Of a stretch of DNA of 64,000 nucleotides, positions 11,551 through 22,800 are shown one piece after another; the stretch's first letter is position 1, and every line of letters starts with the position of its first letter. The position numbers and the translations under genes were made by a program. The notes under the pieces were generated by a model. That model saw nothing but the letters and a program-made list of their open reading frames with translations. It ran no database searches and was not told where the DNA came from. The DNA is taken from NCBI RefSeq assembly GCF_019649055.1, contig NW_026570377.1:1-64000 (forward strand). Direction: 5' to 3'. The DNA comes from Paramacrobiotus metropolitanus. Lineage: Eukaryota; Tardigrada; Eutardigrada; Parachela; Macrobiotidae.

Positions 11551-11775
11551 TAAACGAAAACGGTAGAGGAATAAATCGGCAAACTGAACGTATCAGATCG
11601 TCAGCACGACTGATCAGAAGGCGAGCAACAGAAAAATCGGGCCGTGTGCACGGCCGGCGGCAACATTAAACGTTCTCATGCGCAACAAAGAAAGTGGGCC
11701 GAGCCGACGTTTAACAAAGCAGTACAGGGAATTTGCCACGAATTTAACTGCACTTAGCTTGCTAACTGTTCTTTA
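11551..11775 (-). repeat. Split direct repeat A1 (5' terminal copy)
   Basis: A 225-bp terminal repeat at the 5' end of the element on its coding strand, identical by eye to 7292-7516. It probably carries the element's promoter, being the only element sequence upstream of the gag ATG at 11489; this is inference. Confidence 0.9.
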
Positions 11776-11796
11776 TAAACGGTCATAATATTGCAG

Positions 11797-14700
11797 ACCA
11801 CCGCCCAGGCTACCGGAAACGAAGCAACGGTTATCATTGTGAATAATACAGCAGCAGAAAGTGCTAACCAGACATTGGCGAATGTTTCGGGAATCGCCGT
11901 TGGTTCAGCAGCAGTTTTATGGTTCACTCCTGAGGCGGAAGCGACAACGGTTGCAGGGAGAAGGTCGCGATGGAGGACAACGGGCACACCGGGAACAACA
12001 CCGGCAATTATCATCGAGGCGACAACAAGTACCACACGAGCGAGAAGAGGCCGGTACACTACAGGAGGGTCAACGGTTACGACCACTGCCGCAACGGTAC
12101 AGTTGTAAACCCGTGTGGCTATTTCTGCTAATGCTTAATTGCTAGTATACAGTATAAAGCGGAAATCATCATACAGTACTAAATTATTAAGATTGTAAGT
12201 CTAATTTTAATCAAAATAGTTGTAATAATTGTTTTGCTATTAGGCATAATATCTAATGTACAGCTAACAATTCCTCCTGTTCAGGTTCCGTTGGCCATTG
12301 TGACAAACATTCCGGGCGAATCCGGGCTGCAGCTGAACAACACCGGTACTGCCGGCAACTCGTCAACAATAATCAGCGGAAGCGGACAATCGATCAACGC
12401 CACTGTCGGCGTGGTTCCGGGTCAAAAGGTCGAGATAGTGGTACCGCCCAACGCAGCCAACCTCACTGTGATCATTGAAGAGAAGACCACAACCGGCACC
12501 CCAGTCGCTATCGGTGGAGCGGTGGATAGCGGTGATGTACTGCAGTACGGCGTCCTGAATGCCACCACGGTGACACCGGCACAAACCGCCACCACCGCCA
12601 ACGGCAGCGTCGTGTGGTTTATCCCTGGCGACTTCGAACCGCTGGAGGGCGGAGTAACCGCCACCCCAGTGCCAGCTGAAACCACCACGGCGGTCATTGT
12701 CAACCCGCCTCCGGCAGTTATTCTGGCGGCACCAACGCCGGTTCTCATCAGCGGCGCCACGGAGCCGTTGTACAATACATCGGTGGTGTTGCTGAACGGA
12801 ACGGTCATCCCGATCCTCGCGTACGGAGCGTCACAAGCGACTGCGGCTGCGCCGGCAACAACAAACGGCGCGGTGACCTCAGCAGTCGCACCCACGATCT
12901 TTGCTATATTGATTCCGTTGGGCAACGGATCATTCGCCCCGGCGACCGTGGAAACCAACGCAACGGTGACCTTAGCCGACGGCACGGTTGTACCGATCCT
13001 ATCCCATCTACCAAGACAATCTGATGTGGTGCCGAATAGTGTCGTTCTCCAGTCGTATCCGTTCACATATCACGCGGATGGAGTACCGGTGCAGGTCATC
13101 AGCAATGTTCCCAGCAAAGCGTACGCAGCACCGGTTCTCACAGAAACCGTCGCCGCTAACGGAACCACGCAACCCATGTACGAAATGCAGGTTGTTTCGT
13201 CTAACGGCTCCATCATTCCCATCTTGGCGTACGCACCAACCGGAAGTGCACCGGCTGCAGCAGACGGCGCTGTTCCAGAGACCACAGTTGCCACCGTTAC
13301 GTCCAACGTAACCGTTGCACCAGTTATTGCCAATGCACCCGCGCTGTCAACGATGACCGTTTACCTCAAACTGGCGAATGGATCGTTTGTGCCGGTTGAA
13401 CTGGTGTTCAACTCTACCGCCACTATGCCGGACGGAACCGTCGTACCCGTGCTGATGCGCCTTCCCGATGAGTCGCTGATCAACGCCACCAGTGTAGCCG
13501 TCAGTGCGCTACCGTTTGTCTATTCAGCGGACGGTCAAGTGCTGGTCGATTCGACTTCCGCCAACGCTACGGTTACCAGCGCCGCCGCCCCGCAAACAGC
13601 GCCACCGGGATCTGGATTACCTCCGGTGATTACGGAAACCATAATTACGGTTACGCCACTCACTGCGGCGTTAACAACAACGGCGTCCGGTTCAAATATC
13701 GTAATTATTCCAGTTCCAGCAGGTCCGGGAAGTGTCGCTCCTGGCGCTGTGCAACCTGCTAACGAAATTGTCAACAAACCGCCGGCCAGTGTCATTGCGC
13801 CACCTACTATCGTGACCTTTACCGGAATCGACCAACCGTTGTCCAATACCTCGATCGTGTTACTGAACGGCACCGTGGTCCCGGTGCTGGCCTACGGAGC
13901 CGCTCCCAGCGTCACCGTCGCCGCATTCCCGGCAGCCCCAGAAAACGGTACCATTGTTCCGCCTGCTGCAGGACCAACCGTTTTCGCAATCCTGCAGCCG
14001 TTAGCCAATGGATCGTTTGCGCCGGCCACAGTGGAAACCAACGCCACGGCGACTTTACCGGATGGAACTATCGTCCCGGTACTGGCGCACTTACCCAGTG
14101 AATCGGATATCGTACCAAATACTGTCCTCTTCCAGTCGTATCCGTTCGCCTACCAGGCTGATGGATCTCCAGTGCAGATTGTTAGCAACCTCCCAGCGCT
14201 GCATACGCACCTCCGGCACCGACCCAAATCACCAGCCCGAATGGCACCGCCGAAACGTTGTACCAAACCGCGATGGTGTCGGCTAACGGCACCGTCATTC
14301 CAGTATTAGCCTACGCACTGGCCGAAGGAACTACTCTACCTGGAACGGCACCGACCGGTACCGAAACCGGCACAATAACAACCGCTGCAACATTGACCAA
14401 TGCAGCTTCCGGACCGGTTATCACAGCTCTTCCAGCGCTTGCGGAAATGACCTTATACGTCAAGATACCCAACGGCTCGTTTGTTCCAGTGCAGGTTGCC
14501 TATAATTCAACGGCCACATTGGCCGATGGAACCGTGGTACCGGTTCTGATGCGACTTCCGGATGCCTCGCTGATTAATGCAACAAGTGTAGCGGTAAACA
14601 CATTACCGTTTGTCTATTCTCCACAGGGTCAGGTACTAATCGATTCCACAGCCGGCAACGCCACCGTTAACAATGTAACCGCACTGCCACCGTCTGGAAC

Positions 14701-16832
14701 GGGTGCAGTCGTCGTTATCACCCAGCCTGGCAGTGTTCCGGCAGAACGCGCTGTCACCGTCGCAGCAGGAGTTACCGAAACTCTGACAACGACAAGTGCT
14801 CCGCCCGCACCGGGCGGTCCGAATATTGTAATTCTTCCAGTACCAGTCTCCACGGGTGCGGCTGCCAACGTGAACGAAACGGTGAACGCACCTCCGGCAA
14901 GCGTGGTTGCACCGTTAACAACCGTGACCTTTAGCGGTGAAGCGCAACCCTTCTATAACACATCGGTTGTCCTGCTCAACGGTACGGTGATCCGAATGTT
15001 AGCTTACGGCGCCCCAGTCGCTGCGGTACCGCCCGGAGAGACGCCAACCAATGGATCGATCGCCCCTGCCGAACCTACTATTTTGGCCATATTGATACCG
15101 TTAGCCAATGGATCTTTTGTGCCGGCGACCGTAGAAACCAACGCCACCGCGACGTTACCCAACGGAACTATCATTCCGATCCTATCGCAACTGCCTAACG
15201 AATCGAATGTCGTGCCGAACAGCGTGGTATTCCGCTCGTTCCCGTTCACCTATCAGGCCGACGGTACTCCGTTGCAAACGGTCAATAATCTGCCCAGCGA
15301 AGTCTTTGCTCCGCCGGTTGCCGTTCATGTCATCAATTCCAACGGTACCGACGAGAATCTGTACGAAACCTCGTATATTGGCGCCGATGGAGCCGTGATT
15401 CCTGTACTCGCGTATGCTCTTGCCGAAGGAACGACTGTACTAGGAACGGCGCACGCTGAAGCTGTTCCGGCTGCCGCAGAAGCGAACGCCACAGCTGCCG
15501 GTAATGGCACTTCTGGTCCCGTCATCACCAACTTGCCCGCCACCTCCGACCTTGACGGTTTACACCAAATTGGCGAACGGATCATTCATCCCGGTACAAC
15601 TCGAATACAATTCCACCGCTACGCTGGCCGACGGTACCGTGGTCCCGGTGTTGATGCGTCTCCCGGAGGTGTCAGTCGTCAACGCCACCAGTGTGGCTGT
15701 TAACGCGTTACCGTTTGTGTTCTCGCCGGAAGGAGATGTGTTAGTGGTTGCTAATGCCGGCAATGCTAGTGCCCCGAACGTGACCGCGGCCGCTGGCGAA
15801 ACAGTAACCAACGGTACCGCAGTGCCGGCGGGCAATGAAACAGCTGGAGTTGTGGTGGTACCAGTAGTGCCGGTGCTTGGCCGTTCCGCTGCAAGAAGAC
15901 GCTCAATGCCGATGCGACACCGTCCTGCTTCCCCGGAGACAAATGTAACTGAAGTCGCACCTGGTAGCGCTACGGTACTCATTGTTCCGCAGCCGGGAAG
16001 CGAAACCGCTGGTAACGTGACCGTTATCAGTATAACGACAACCGGATCAGGAGAGAATGCTACTGGTGCTGGCCGATCCACCGCGCTATTTTCTGCCGTA
16101 GAGACGGAAAATGCACCGGTAACCACAACAACGGAAGCCGCCGTGACCACCGTTCCGGCAGCTTCGATTATCTCTCCGATTATCATCGTGCCCGGAGCAT
16201 CTGGTAACGCCACCGTAATAACATCTGGCCAATCGGAGAACGGCACGATAGTCACGGCAGTCGGCGGAGAAGCCTTTGTCAACGGTAGCGCAGTGGCGTC
16301 CGGTAACGAGACCACCGGGGTCACGGCGTTCAGTGGAAGTCGCGCCAGTCAACGACGCACATTGCCGTTCGCTTTCGGCCGCAACGTCAGCATAATCCCA
16401 CTATGGGGACAGGAAACCAATGCCCTCCTGGGTTTTGGTGGCGAGCCGGGAGCGTCAGTCGGACCCCAGCGAACGGAACCGACCGGAGAAATTAATAACG
16501 AGTTGATCAGCAACGGCCGCTTCTTAACGGTCGGCAGCGGCCTGAACCTGCCGACGTCCAGCGGTCTGGCAGTGGTGTCACCCAACGGAACCGCCTCGGT
16601 CATACCCTTGCCGGGTGTCTTCCTCACCGCCGCCGAGCTGCCGGTTTCCAATACGACGGAAGTGCCGATCAGTATCAACGGGGAGCAGTATGTAACGCGG
16701 AAGTATCTCCAACACCGGCTCATTGTCAAGATGGGACCGTTTAAGCGGGCCAACGAAACCGCCACCACCACCACGGCGCCGGTCACCCGCTCACCCTTCT
16801 CCTTCAGACAGCTCAGGAAACTCACCGGTTGA
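11797..16832 (+). CDS. Giant secreted mucin-like protein, 3' part with six tandem modules
   Basis: Exons 11797-12096 (100 codons, phase 0 both ends) and 12285-16832 (4548 bp, 1515 residues). The last exon holds modules 6-11 near 12730, 13120, 13798, 14205, 14910 and 15312, arranged as three A-B pairs. A-type modules contain a YNTSVVLLNGTVIP-like strand and a NGSFAPATVETNAT strand. B-type modules contain LANGSFVPV, DGTVVPVLMRLP and a closing PFVYS. Two frame changes occur: near 14203 (one base missing, within the tail of module 8) and near 15545 (one extra base, within module 11). The intervening 1.3 kb remains fully module-like in the shifted frame. The C-terminal ~350 residues are Asn/Gly/Thr-rich without modules and end at a TGA. 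Together with the 5' part, the protein exceeds 3,500 residues. Confidence 0.82.
12730..15765 (+). repeat. Six tandem NGT modules (three A-B doublets)
   Basis: Protein-level repeat. Each module has three short beta-like strands ending in Asn-Gly-Thr/Ser or Asp-Gly-Thr turns followed by a Pro, e.g. LLNGTVIPILAYG, LANGSFVPV and LADGTVVPVL, then a PF-Y strand. A and B types alternate with about 1.1 kb per doublet, pointing to doublet duplication. Five more divergent copies lie in the 5' part of the gene. I know no named family for this module. Confidence 0.75.
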
Positions 16833-16963
16833 GGAATGTTCGGATAACCATTTTGTTGAACTGAATATATATTTTTGCCTAAAAATTTTTGGAAAATCAT
16901 TAAAAAAATATTGATTTTATTTTGATTATTTATGCCTTGCCAAAAACGTGGATTCTTTATTGC

Positions 16964-16969
16964 AATAAA
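16964..16969 (+). terminator. Poly(A) signal of the mucin gene
   Basis: AATAAA about 130 bp after the mucin stop at 16832, in AT-rich sequence. It fits a normal 3' end. Confidence 0.55.
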
Positions 16970-17467
16970 AATGATAAAAATACTGTAATCGTTTCCGTCG
17001 CTCGGTTGGGGATAAATACAACGAGAAAATAGTGGACGGATATTAGTCGAATGTTTAAGAAATATGAGCGGATATTTACCGGAGGTGAACGTGCCCATAT
17101 CTATTTGAACAGGGAGTTTATGGGACAATACTAACAGAAATTGATTTACTATCCAATCCAATGGTTATTTTACACATATCTCCGACGGTGTGCAAACAAT
17201 GCTAGAGAAATATTTTGGCACTGAAATTGGCGCTCTATATCCTTCTGTCGTGCGATGTTACACTTATAGAAGTCACCTGAACAATTTCAAGAGGGTAGTT
17301 AACCTTTTGTATATATTAATTATGAGTATTTACACAATACGAAAAACCATGGCGCACACTTTCGACTTTTTCCTTCGAATTCCAGAGTGACTTTGCTCAG
17401 TTTTGTGCGGTCATGTGAGGGGCTTTAGCAATACAAATTTACAAACAAAAACGCTCAATACTGCGAA

Positions 17468-17639
17468 ATGATACCTCATACCTGCATTAAGTTGCTAATT
17501 TTAGTGCTATTAACCGTTACAGAGGTCACTGGTAACTACTGTAAAGCATACTTCCGGCTGCAAAACATTACGATGCTCGATGGCACATTCAGAAGAAAAT
17601 GTGAAAATACGAATCATAACGAAAGTAATCAAGCTAATC
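17468..17639 (+). CDS. Possible signal-peptide-bearing exon, gene unknown
   Basis: An ATG opens a hydrophobic leader (KLLILVLLTVTEVTG) followed by NYCKAYFRL and two N-glycosylation sequons. It runs into CAG|GTAAAT, a plausible donor at 17640. Unspliced, the ORF stops at 17686 (72 residues). It could be the first exon of a secreted protein or a small secreted peptide. No partner exon could be assigned between here and the collagen gene, and there is no homology I recognise. Confidence 0.3.
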
Positions 17640-17699
17640 AGGTAAATTCCATTAGAGCTTTCACACCATCACAGCCAGTCGATTAGGTCTAATTCGGCC

Positions 17700-19520
17700 G
17701 CACTCGCGTACAAATGCTAATTTCGTTAAGGACACTCTCCACTGGCAGTTCGTCGCGGAGGATAATTGTCTTATTACGGCTGTACACAGTACACTGAACA
17801 AAGATTTGGCGCGGTCGCGGCTGGAATGTACACGCTGCACATCGGTGCACTAAGTAATGGTTGATTGTCGCGCTTGTAGATTTTGTTTTCTTAGAGATAA
17901 ATGGGATCTGATCAAAAGAAGCTCGGGCTTGAATTAAATAATTGACAAGGTATTTGACAAGTCGTTTGACACGGCAGATTACTAGTCATAAAGTTTCTTT
18001 TATGTACTGCTTATCGCTGGTCTGTATACTGTGTGTACGTGACTGCACCAATACACCACTACGCACAACCGCGGCCAGATTTATATCCGTACCGTACTGT
18101 ATGTCCATACACATACAGTACGTCATGGCCTGACCGGAACCGGCACGGCAAATCGAGCATACTTTGACGGGACAACGCCTTTGGAGTTCCACCCTCTCCA
18201 GCGGAACGTAATCATGCGAAAAAGACTTCGGAAGATTCATAACTTGCCCAGCCCAGTTTATGCTAAATTTGTATAGTATTTCGTTATTACTTGACGTCGA
18301 AGAATCACTTTATAATTTCGTTAATCAGGCTCTAATTATAGTCTAATACGATTATAATTACTGGCTACTGACAAGTAAATAGTACATCGATATTTCAAGG
18401 TTATTAATTTTAGTTTTAATAATTTTTTAATTTTTTTAGTTTTGTTTTGAACACATAAATTAAGTGTAGCTTCATAATTTTTCATTTATTGGCTTCAGGA
18501 TTGCGATTTTTGCTGTCTGTCGTAGATTGGCAGGCAATAATATGTAGGAAACCCATTTATTGCCAGTGAACAGATCATTCTGGCTAGAATTTCATGTTTA
18601 TATGCCAATCGATCTGCGACGGCCAAATACACAAAAAACCTGAAACCATGGAAAATAGACGAACATGCAATGGAAGCATAATGTAATCTGTGCCGTTATG
18701 TGTGTAATAAATATTCCGTTACGGCCGTGTCTGGACTGGACACTGGGGTGGTGTCATTGAGGGCGCCATGGTAAATTAGTGCACGCGCGCTTGACTTGTC
18801 GCGGTCGTGTTGATTCGTAAAAACGAGCCTTTTGTGTGACGTGGTTTTGTATATCTCCATGACTGCTCTACCTTGATTGCTGTGTGTCACTGGCAGCTAT
18901 AGCGTCAGTCCGGGCACAATGCACCAGAAATGTCTAAGCATCTTTCCGGAATACTTGATTAGCTCTCATGCATTATTGAATCGGTTTTCGGGAGTATAAA
19001 TGCCTTGTGTGCTGCGCTTGTGGTGGTTCTGAAAGAAAAGTTGCCTCTGCACCGAGAAAGTGGATCAGAGAGTGGATTTGACGGAGCACACGTACGACCG
19101 GCGTACGCTGAGTGGTGCAGGCTGTATTAATTTTAGCGGATGCGGCGCCGCTGCAGTGCACGTACGCACTTTCGGAAATTTAACCGGCTAACCACTGCCG
19201 ATCAGTCAGAGGAGTTTGCCTGCCATAGCGCTTCCTAATTTTTATATACAAGACACCGGCACAATCCTTTTGATCAATCATCACTATTGTGTGTTTTTAA
19301 TCGTTTTCTTGAGAACGCCCACCCAAAAAACTTACACATCCTATTACGAATATCTGTTCAACATGCAAACGGATTTCCGGTCTATATTTATACACGTCCG
19401 CTGAAAAAATAATGTAAAATTCTAATTCAGCGTGATGCCGGTTGCGGTTGGGCACTATCTTGGATTTTCGATGGGGAATTATCATGTTAGTTGTTTTCTA
19501 CAATCTGATCTGCACAGTAC
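17700..19520. other. Intergenic region upstream of the collagen gene
   Basis: No supported gene. It contains a perfect 11-bp inverted repeat with an 8-bp loop at 18093-18122. The stretch just before the collagen ATG at 19521 has no clear TATA element. Confidence 0.4.
18093..18122. repeat. Perfect hairpin-forming inverted repeat
   Basis: Arms CGTACTGTATG (18093-18103) and CATACAGTACG (18112-18122) are exact reverse complements around an 8-nt loop. No gene is seen around it. It could be a regulatory palindrome or chance, since TACAGTA-type words are common in the non-coding DNA here. Confidence 0.5.
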
Positions 19521-19811
19521 ATGATGATGGTCTGGAAGGAGGCGAAGGAGAATACCGCATCCTCCTCATCAGACGATGGATGCCAGTATAAATCTAATCA
19601 TATATGGTTTCGCTCGTTGTTCGCGTCCCTCCGTGAGCCGGTGTCCAGTGTGAAGAACGCAGGAAATTGTTGGCCCACATTATGGCATACCGTGGGTGTA
19701 TTGTTGTGGATAATGGGATTGTGTTTATCGGTGGCGTCCCTGTGGCGGGTGCAGATACTACAGCGTGAACTCGATCAACTCCGTGAATCCCTATTAGACA
19801 ATCCCTCAAAG
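19521..19811 (+). CDS. Collagen exon 1: cytoplasmic tail, membrane anchor, coiled coil
   Basis: 97 codons from the first of two adjacent in-frame ATGs to the donor AAG|GTAGGC. The hydrophobic stretch lies near residues 52-72 with no cleavable leader, so this is a signal anchor and the C-terminus is outside. It ends in phase 0, matching the acceptor at 20917. Confidence 0.8.
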
Positions 19812-22800
19812 GTAGGCTTTTATCCGGCCCAGTGTTGGAATAATATTTGGATAAGATACTAGAAAAAATAGGGAAACCGGCTAATCAATACTCATATAAA
19901 GGGAAGATTACCAATACTGCCGGCGACCGCTTGGAGAAAAAATCGAATTACGAAGTTTATCGCCTTTGATTGACAGCTGGTAAATGATCTAGAGGATTCG
20001 TTCGCTGATTGAGATAGCAGATGCCGGTTTTTTTTCGCCGTGACGGACGATGCGTCCGCGCGTGTGTACACGCAGATAGATGATATGCAGATTCATTCGG
20101 CGCCACTTCTTGAGAGATGATATTCGCTCTTATGATAATTATCGTCTCTATTTCCAATTTGGCACACATTTTTAGAGTTAATAATCAGATGAATAATAAG
20201 AATTCCAACGATGAGATCATTATAAAGGCAACGTAAAACTATCCAAAAAATTTTTTAACAAAAACATATTACTTAATTTCAAAAAAATTACCATGGTCTG
20301 GTATTAATTTGAAAATCATATTTTTTACGCTGGATATAAAGTATTACAATATAGTGTATTACAACTTATCGGGTCTCTACCATACATTTTGAACAGCAGT
20401 ACAAAATTTCGTCGCAGAACAGAATGTGGAGCGCCGCGCGCTCCGAAGCTTGAAACGGGAATGTCGCTTCTGCCACCATTTTTTGCCGTTTAATTGAGAA
20501 TGTTATTAGTGTGAATTACATCCGCTGGGAATTAGTCATACATATTTCACTGCACCTAGAGCCGCGGATAAATGCCTGTGATTGAATTAGCCGTAATCGA
20601 ACGGGACGGACAGGAAAACAAATGTGCTGCGTACCGGAAATTATTTCCGGAAAATGCTTGATTGCACTGCGGCCACTACGCTATGAACGCCGGGACAGAT
20701 ATCAGTTGTAAATGTAGTGTAGATTGCTCATGACAGGGCCCGTGAGTGTTTCAATCCAGCAGCATTTTGGCGCTGCACATAGCCAGTATACGACTCCTCT
20801 GTAAACTGTCAAGTGTGCGGCGGAATATTTTCTCAAGGAGTAATTATATGCGCGGGGCCACAGTCAATATGTTCATCATAACACTTATAACAGCGATGAG
20901 ATGCTTGCTTTTTCCAGACTTTTTCATTCCACACTGACAACGTGGCGGCTGGCCGGCCCGATATTGCCGACTCCTCTTCATCATCCCAGCGGCATCAACT
21001 GCAGCGGCGCGATATTAATACTGGATTGAAGAGGTCGTTTGTTGATCCTTTGGCGATCCGCGGGGCGGGCACAGTGCCGGCAGCCACGGCAGCAGCGGCA
21101 ATCGTCGCTATGCTGCCGACTATCAGGCACATCCGGCCCTGCTCAATCCCCCGCAGTCCCTGCCCACCACGCAGTGCCTCTGTCCGCCAGGTAAGAATTT
21201 GTAATTATGCTGCACTAATTTATGCAGCATAAGTTTAAAAAAAATAAAACTTGTGCTGGGCAGAAAATTTTTCTGTGGAATAGCTCTGTAAAATAAACCA
21301 ATTCTCACAAAATATTGGGGTATATGTAGTTCTAAAAAATTTTGTCCGAGAAACAAATTAATGAAGTGATAAAAACAATAAATAATTTCTTTAAAAATAG
21401 ATTTTATTTAATTTTGTATGATAAAATTTTGGTTTAATGTTGTGCGATATGAGGACTGAATCTGATGTGATCAAGTCATCAAGAATAGAGTGGAATATTA
21501 GTGTACATATACCGGAAGAAGCCTAAACCCATCATAGTGTCCTCTGCTTACATTCTTGAAGCATATTGAGCGCACTGGCAATGTGAGGATAATAATGAGC
21601 TTTTGTCTATACAATTGCCCGTTGACAATTGACACACCGTTAAGAATGGGTCTTTTGTGGCGGTTGGCGGGGTAGCTCATAAATTACCTTGATCACGCTG
21701 AGCTGTCTGTGAAGCTTTGCACGTTGGACTGCATATGTTCCGTTTTAAATACAGATGTTAACCTTTCGCATCGCGTATACCGGCATTGGCGGCACGCAAG
21801 CGTATACCGCTCATTTATTCTCAACTGTCCAATAATTTACCGTTCGTCCCAGAAGAAATTATCCATCTCGACACCTTTTCTTGGCTCGGCTGAAAAATAT
21901 ATACAACCGGCCATTGGAGAGGATTATTAACCTCGATCATGGGGAGAAGAAAAAAATTAATTGCCATAAATTTTCCCTCTTCCAATATAGCGGCGGCAGC
22001 TGACGTTTTTGCTCGCGAATTTGATCGACAAATCGGCGCTAAACAGAGCGTAATATCAAGTTGTCAATGGCGCATGTATGAATATTCATCATGCAACCGC
22101 GGCCTATGAATGTACGATACGGGGTATTTAGGGATTAGGGCAATGTACCGCGTAAAAGTATGCTGCTGGTCACAGGAAAGTCTAATGATACACGGAGAAT
22201 TTTGTGGAAAACTCACGCGGACAATGAAGCTGTCAATTGTAAACTAATCGCCCGTAAGAATGCGGTCTTCACCAACAAATCAAATCGGATTCTCCTGACG
22301 CTAACGTTTCCGGACGCCGGTAGCCAGTTCATTATGTCTCAATACAGCTGTCAGATTAAACAGTGAGATGCGCATGGAAGATAGATAAACTGGGAAAGGT
22401 GCATCTGTATTGTTGGGGTATACAAAACATCTTCCTGATTATATATGTGCGTGTGTGGTTAATAAATTGGCCCGGAGGTTAATGTGGCGATCGCTATCTG
22501 ATCGTCTCCATTTCCTTGCGATATGCATCGGTTTACTTTAATTGACATTTGTGCGATAATTAGTTGTTCGGTGTGCATCGGATACTTCAGGTCAGGCTTA
22601 CAGTTAGATGATTAAAAGGCATTTAACAACCGCACGTGCACTGCCTGCCATATACAGTACTACAATGCAACACTTTGCATAAAATAATGTTTTACGCCGC
22701 AAAAAATCGCAAATAACGCAAATAATGTTCGTTATTGCTTTTTCAATTTTTCCATGTATTCCTGTTCGGCTCAGATGCAGCCAGCGCATATAAGGATATG

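Larger units (their letters stand above)
7057..11775 (-). mobile_element. DIRS-order (Ngaro-like) tyrosine-recombinase retrotransposon
   Basis: Read on the minus strand the element is: repeat A1 (11551-11775), gag-RT ORF, RT/RNase H ORF, tyrosine recombinase ORF, repeat B1 (7514-7674), repeat A2 (7292-7516), 74 bp, repeat B2 (7057-7217). The order A1-ORFs-B1-A2-B2 is the split-direct-repeat arrangement of Ngaro and PAT elements. No methyltransferase domain and no DDE integrase is visible, which favours Ngaro. The A copies (225 bp) and B copies (161 bp) look identical by eye. B1 and A2 overlap by TTA, and TTA also stands at both outer ends, as expected for tyrosine-recombinase integration from a circle with a 3-nt core. 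The element lies antisense to the host mucin gene and seems a recent insertion. Confidence 0.92.
6743..11796 (+). other. Mucin intron carrying the retrotransposon
   Basis: Donor ACG|GTAAAT at 6743 and acceptor TTGCAG ending at 11796 are both phase 0, and the flanking exons read smoothly into each other. Apart from the 4.7 kb element at 7057-11775, the intron would be only about 335 bp, in line with neighbouring introns. The splice sites look intact, so the gene may still be spliced across the insertion. Confidence 0.65.

Noticed and set aside
16349-17161. 270-codon minus-strand ORF across the mucin 3' end
   Set aside because: Half lies antisense to the mucin C-terminus and half in the AT-rich 3' flank; no domain and no leader.
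22160-22366. 68-codon ORF in the long collagen intron with a CUB-like feel
   Set aside because: Too short, no splice support, no conserved cysteine pattern; likely chance.
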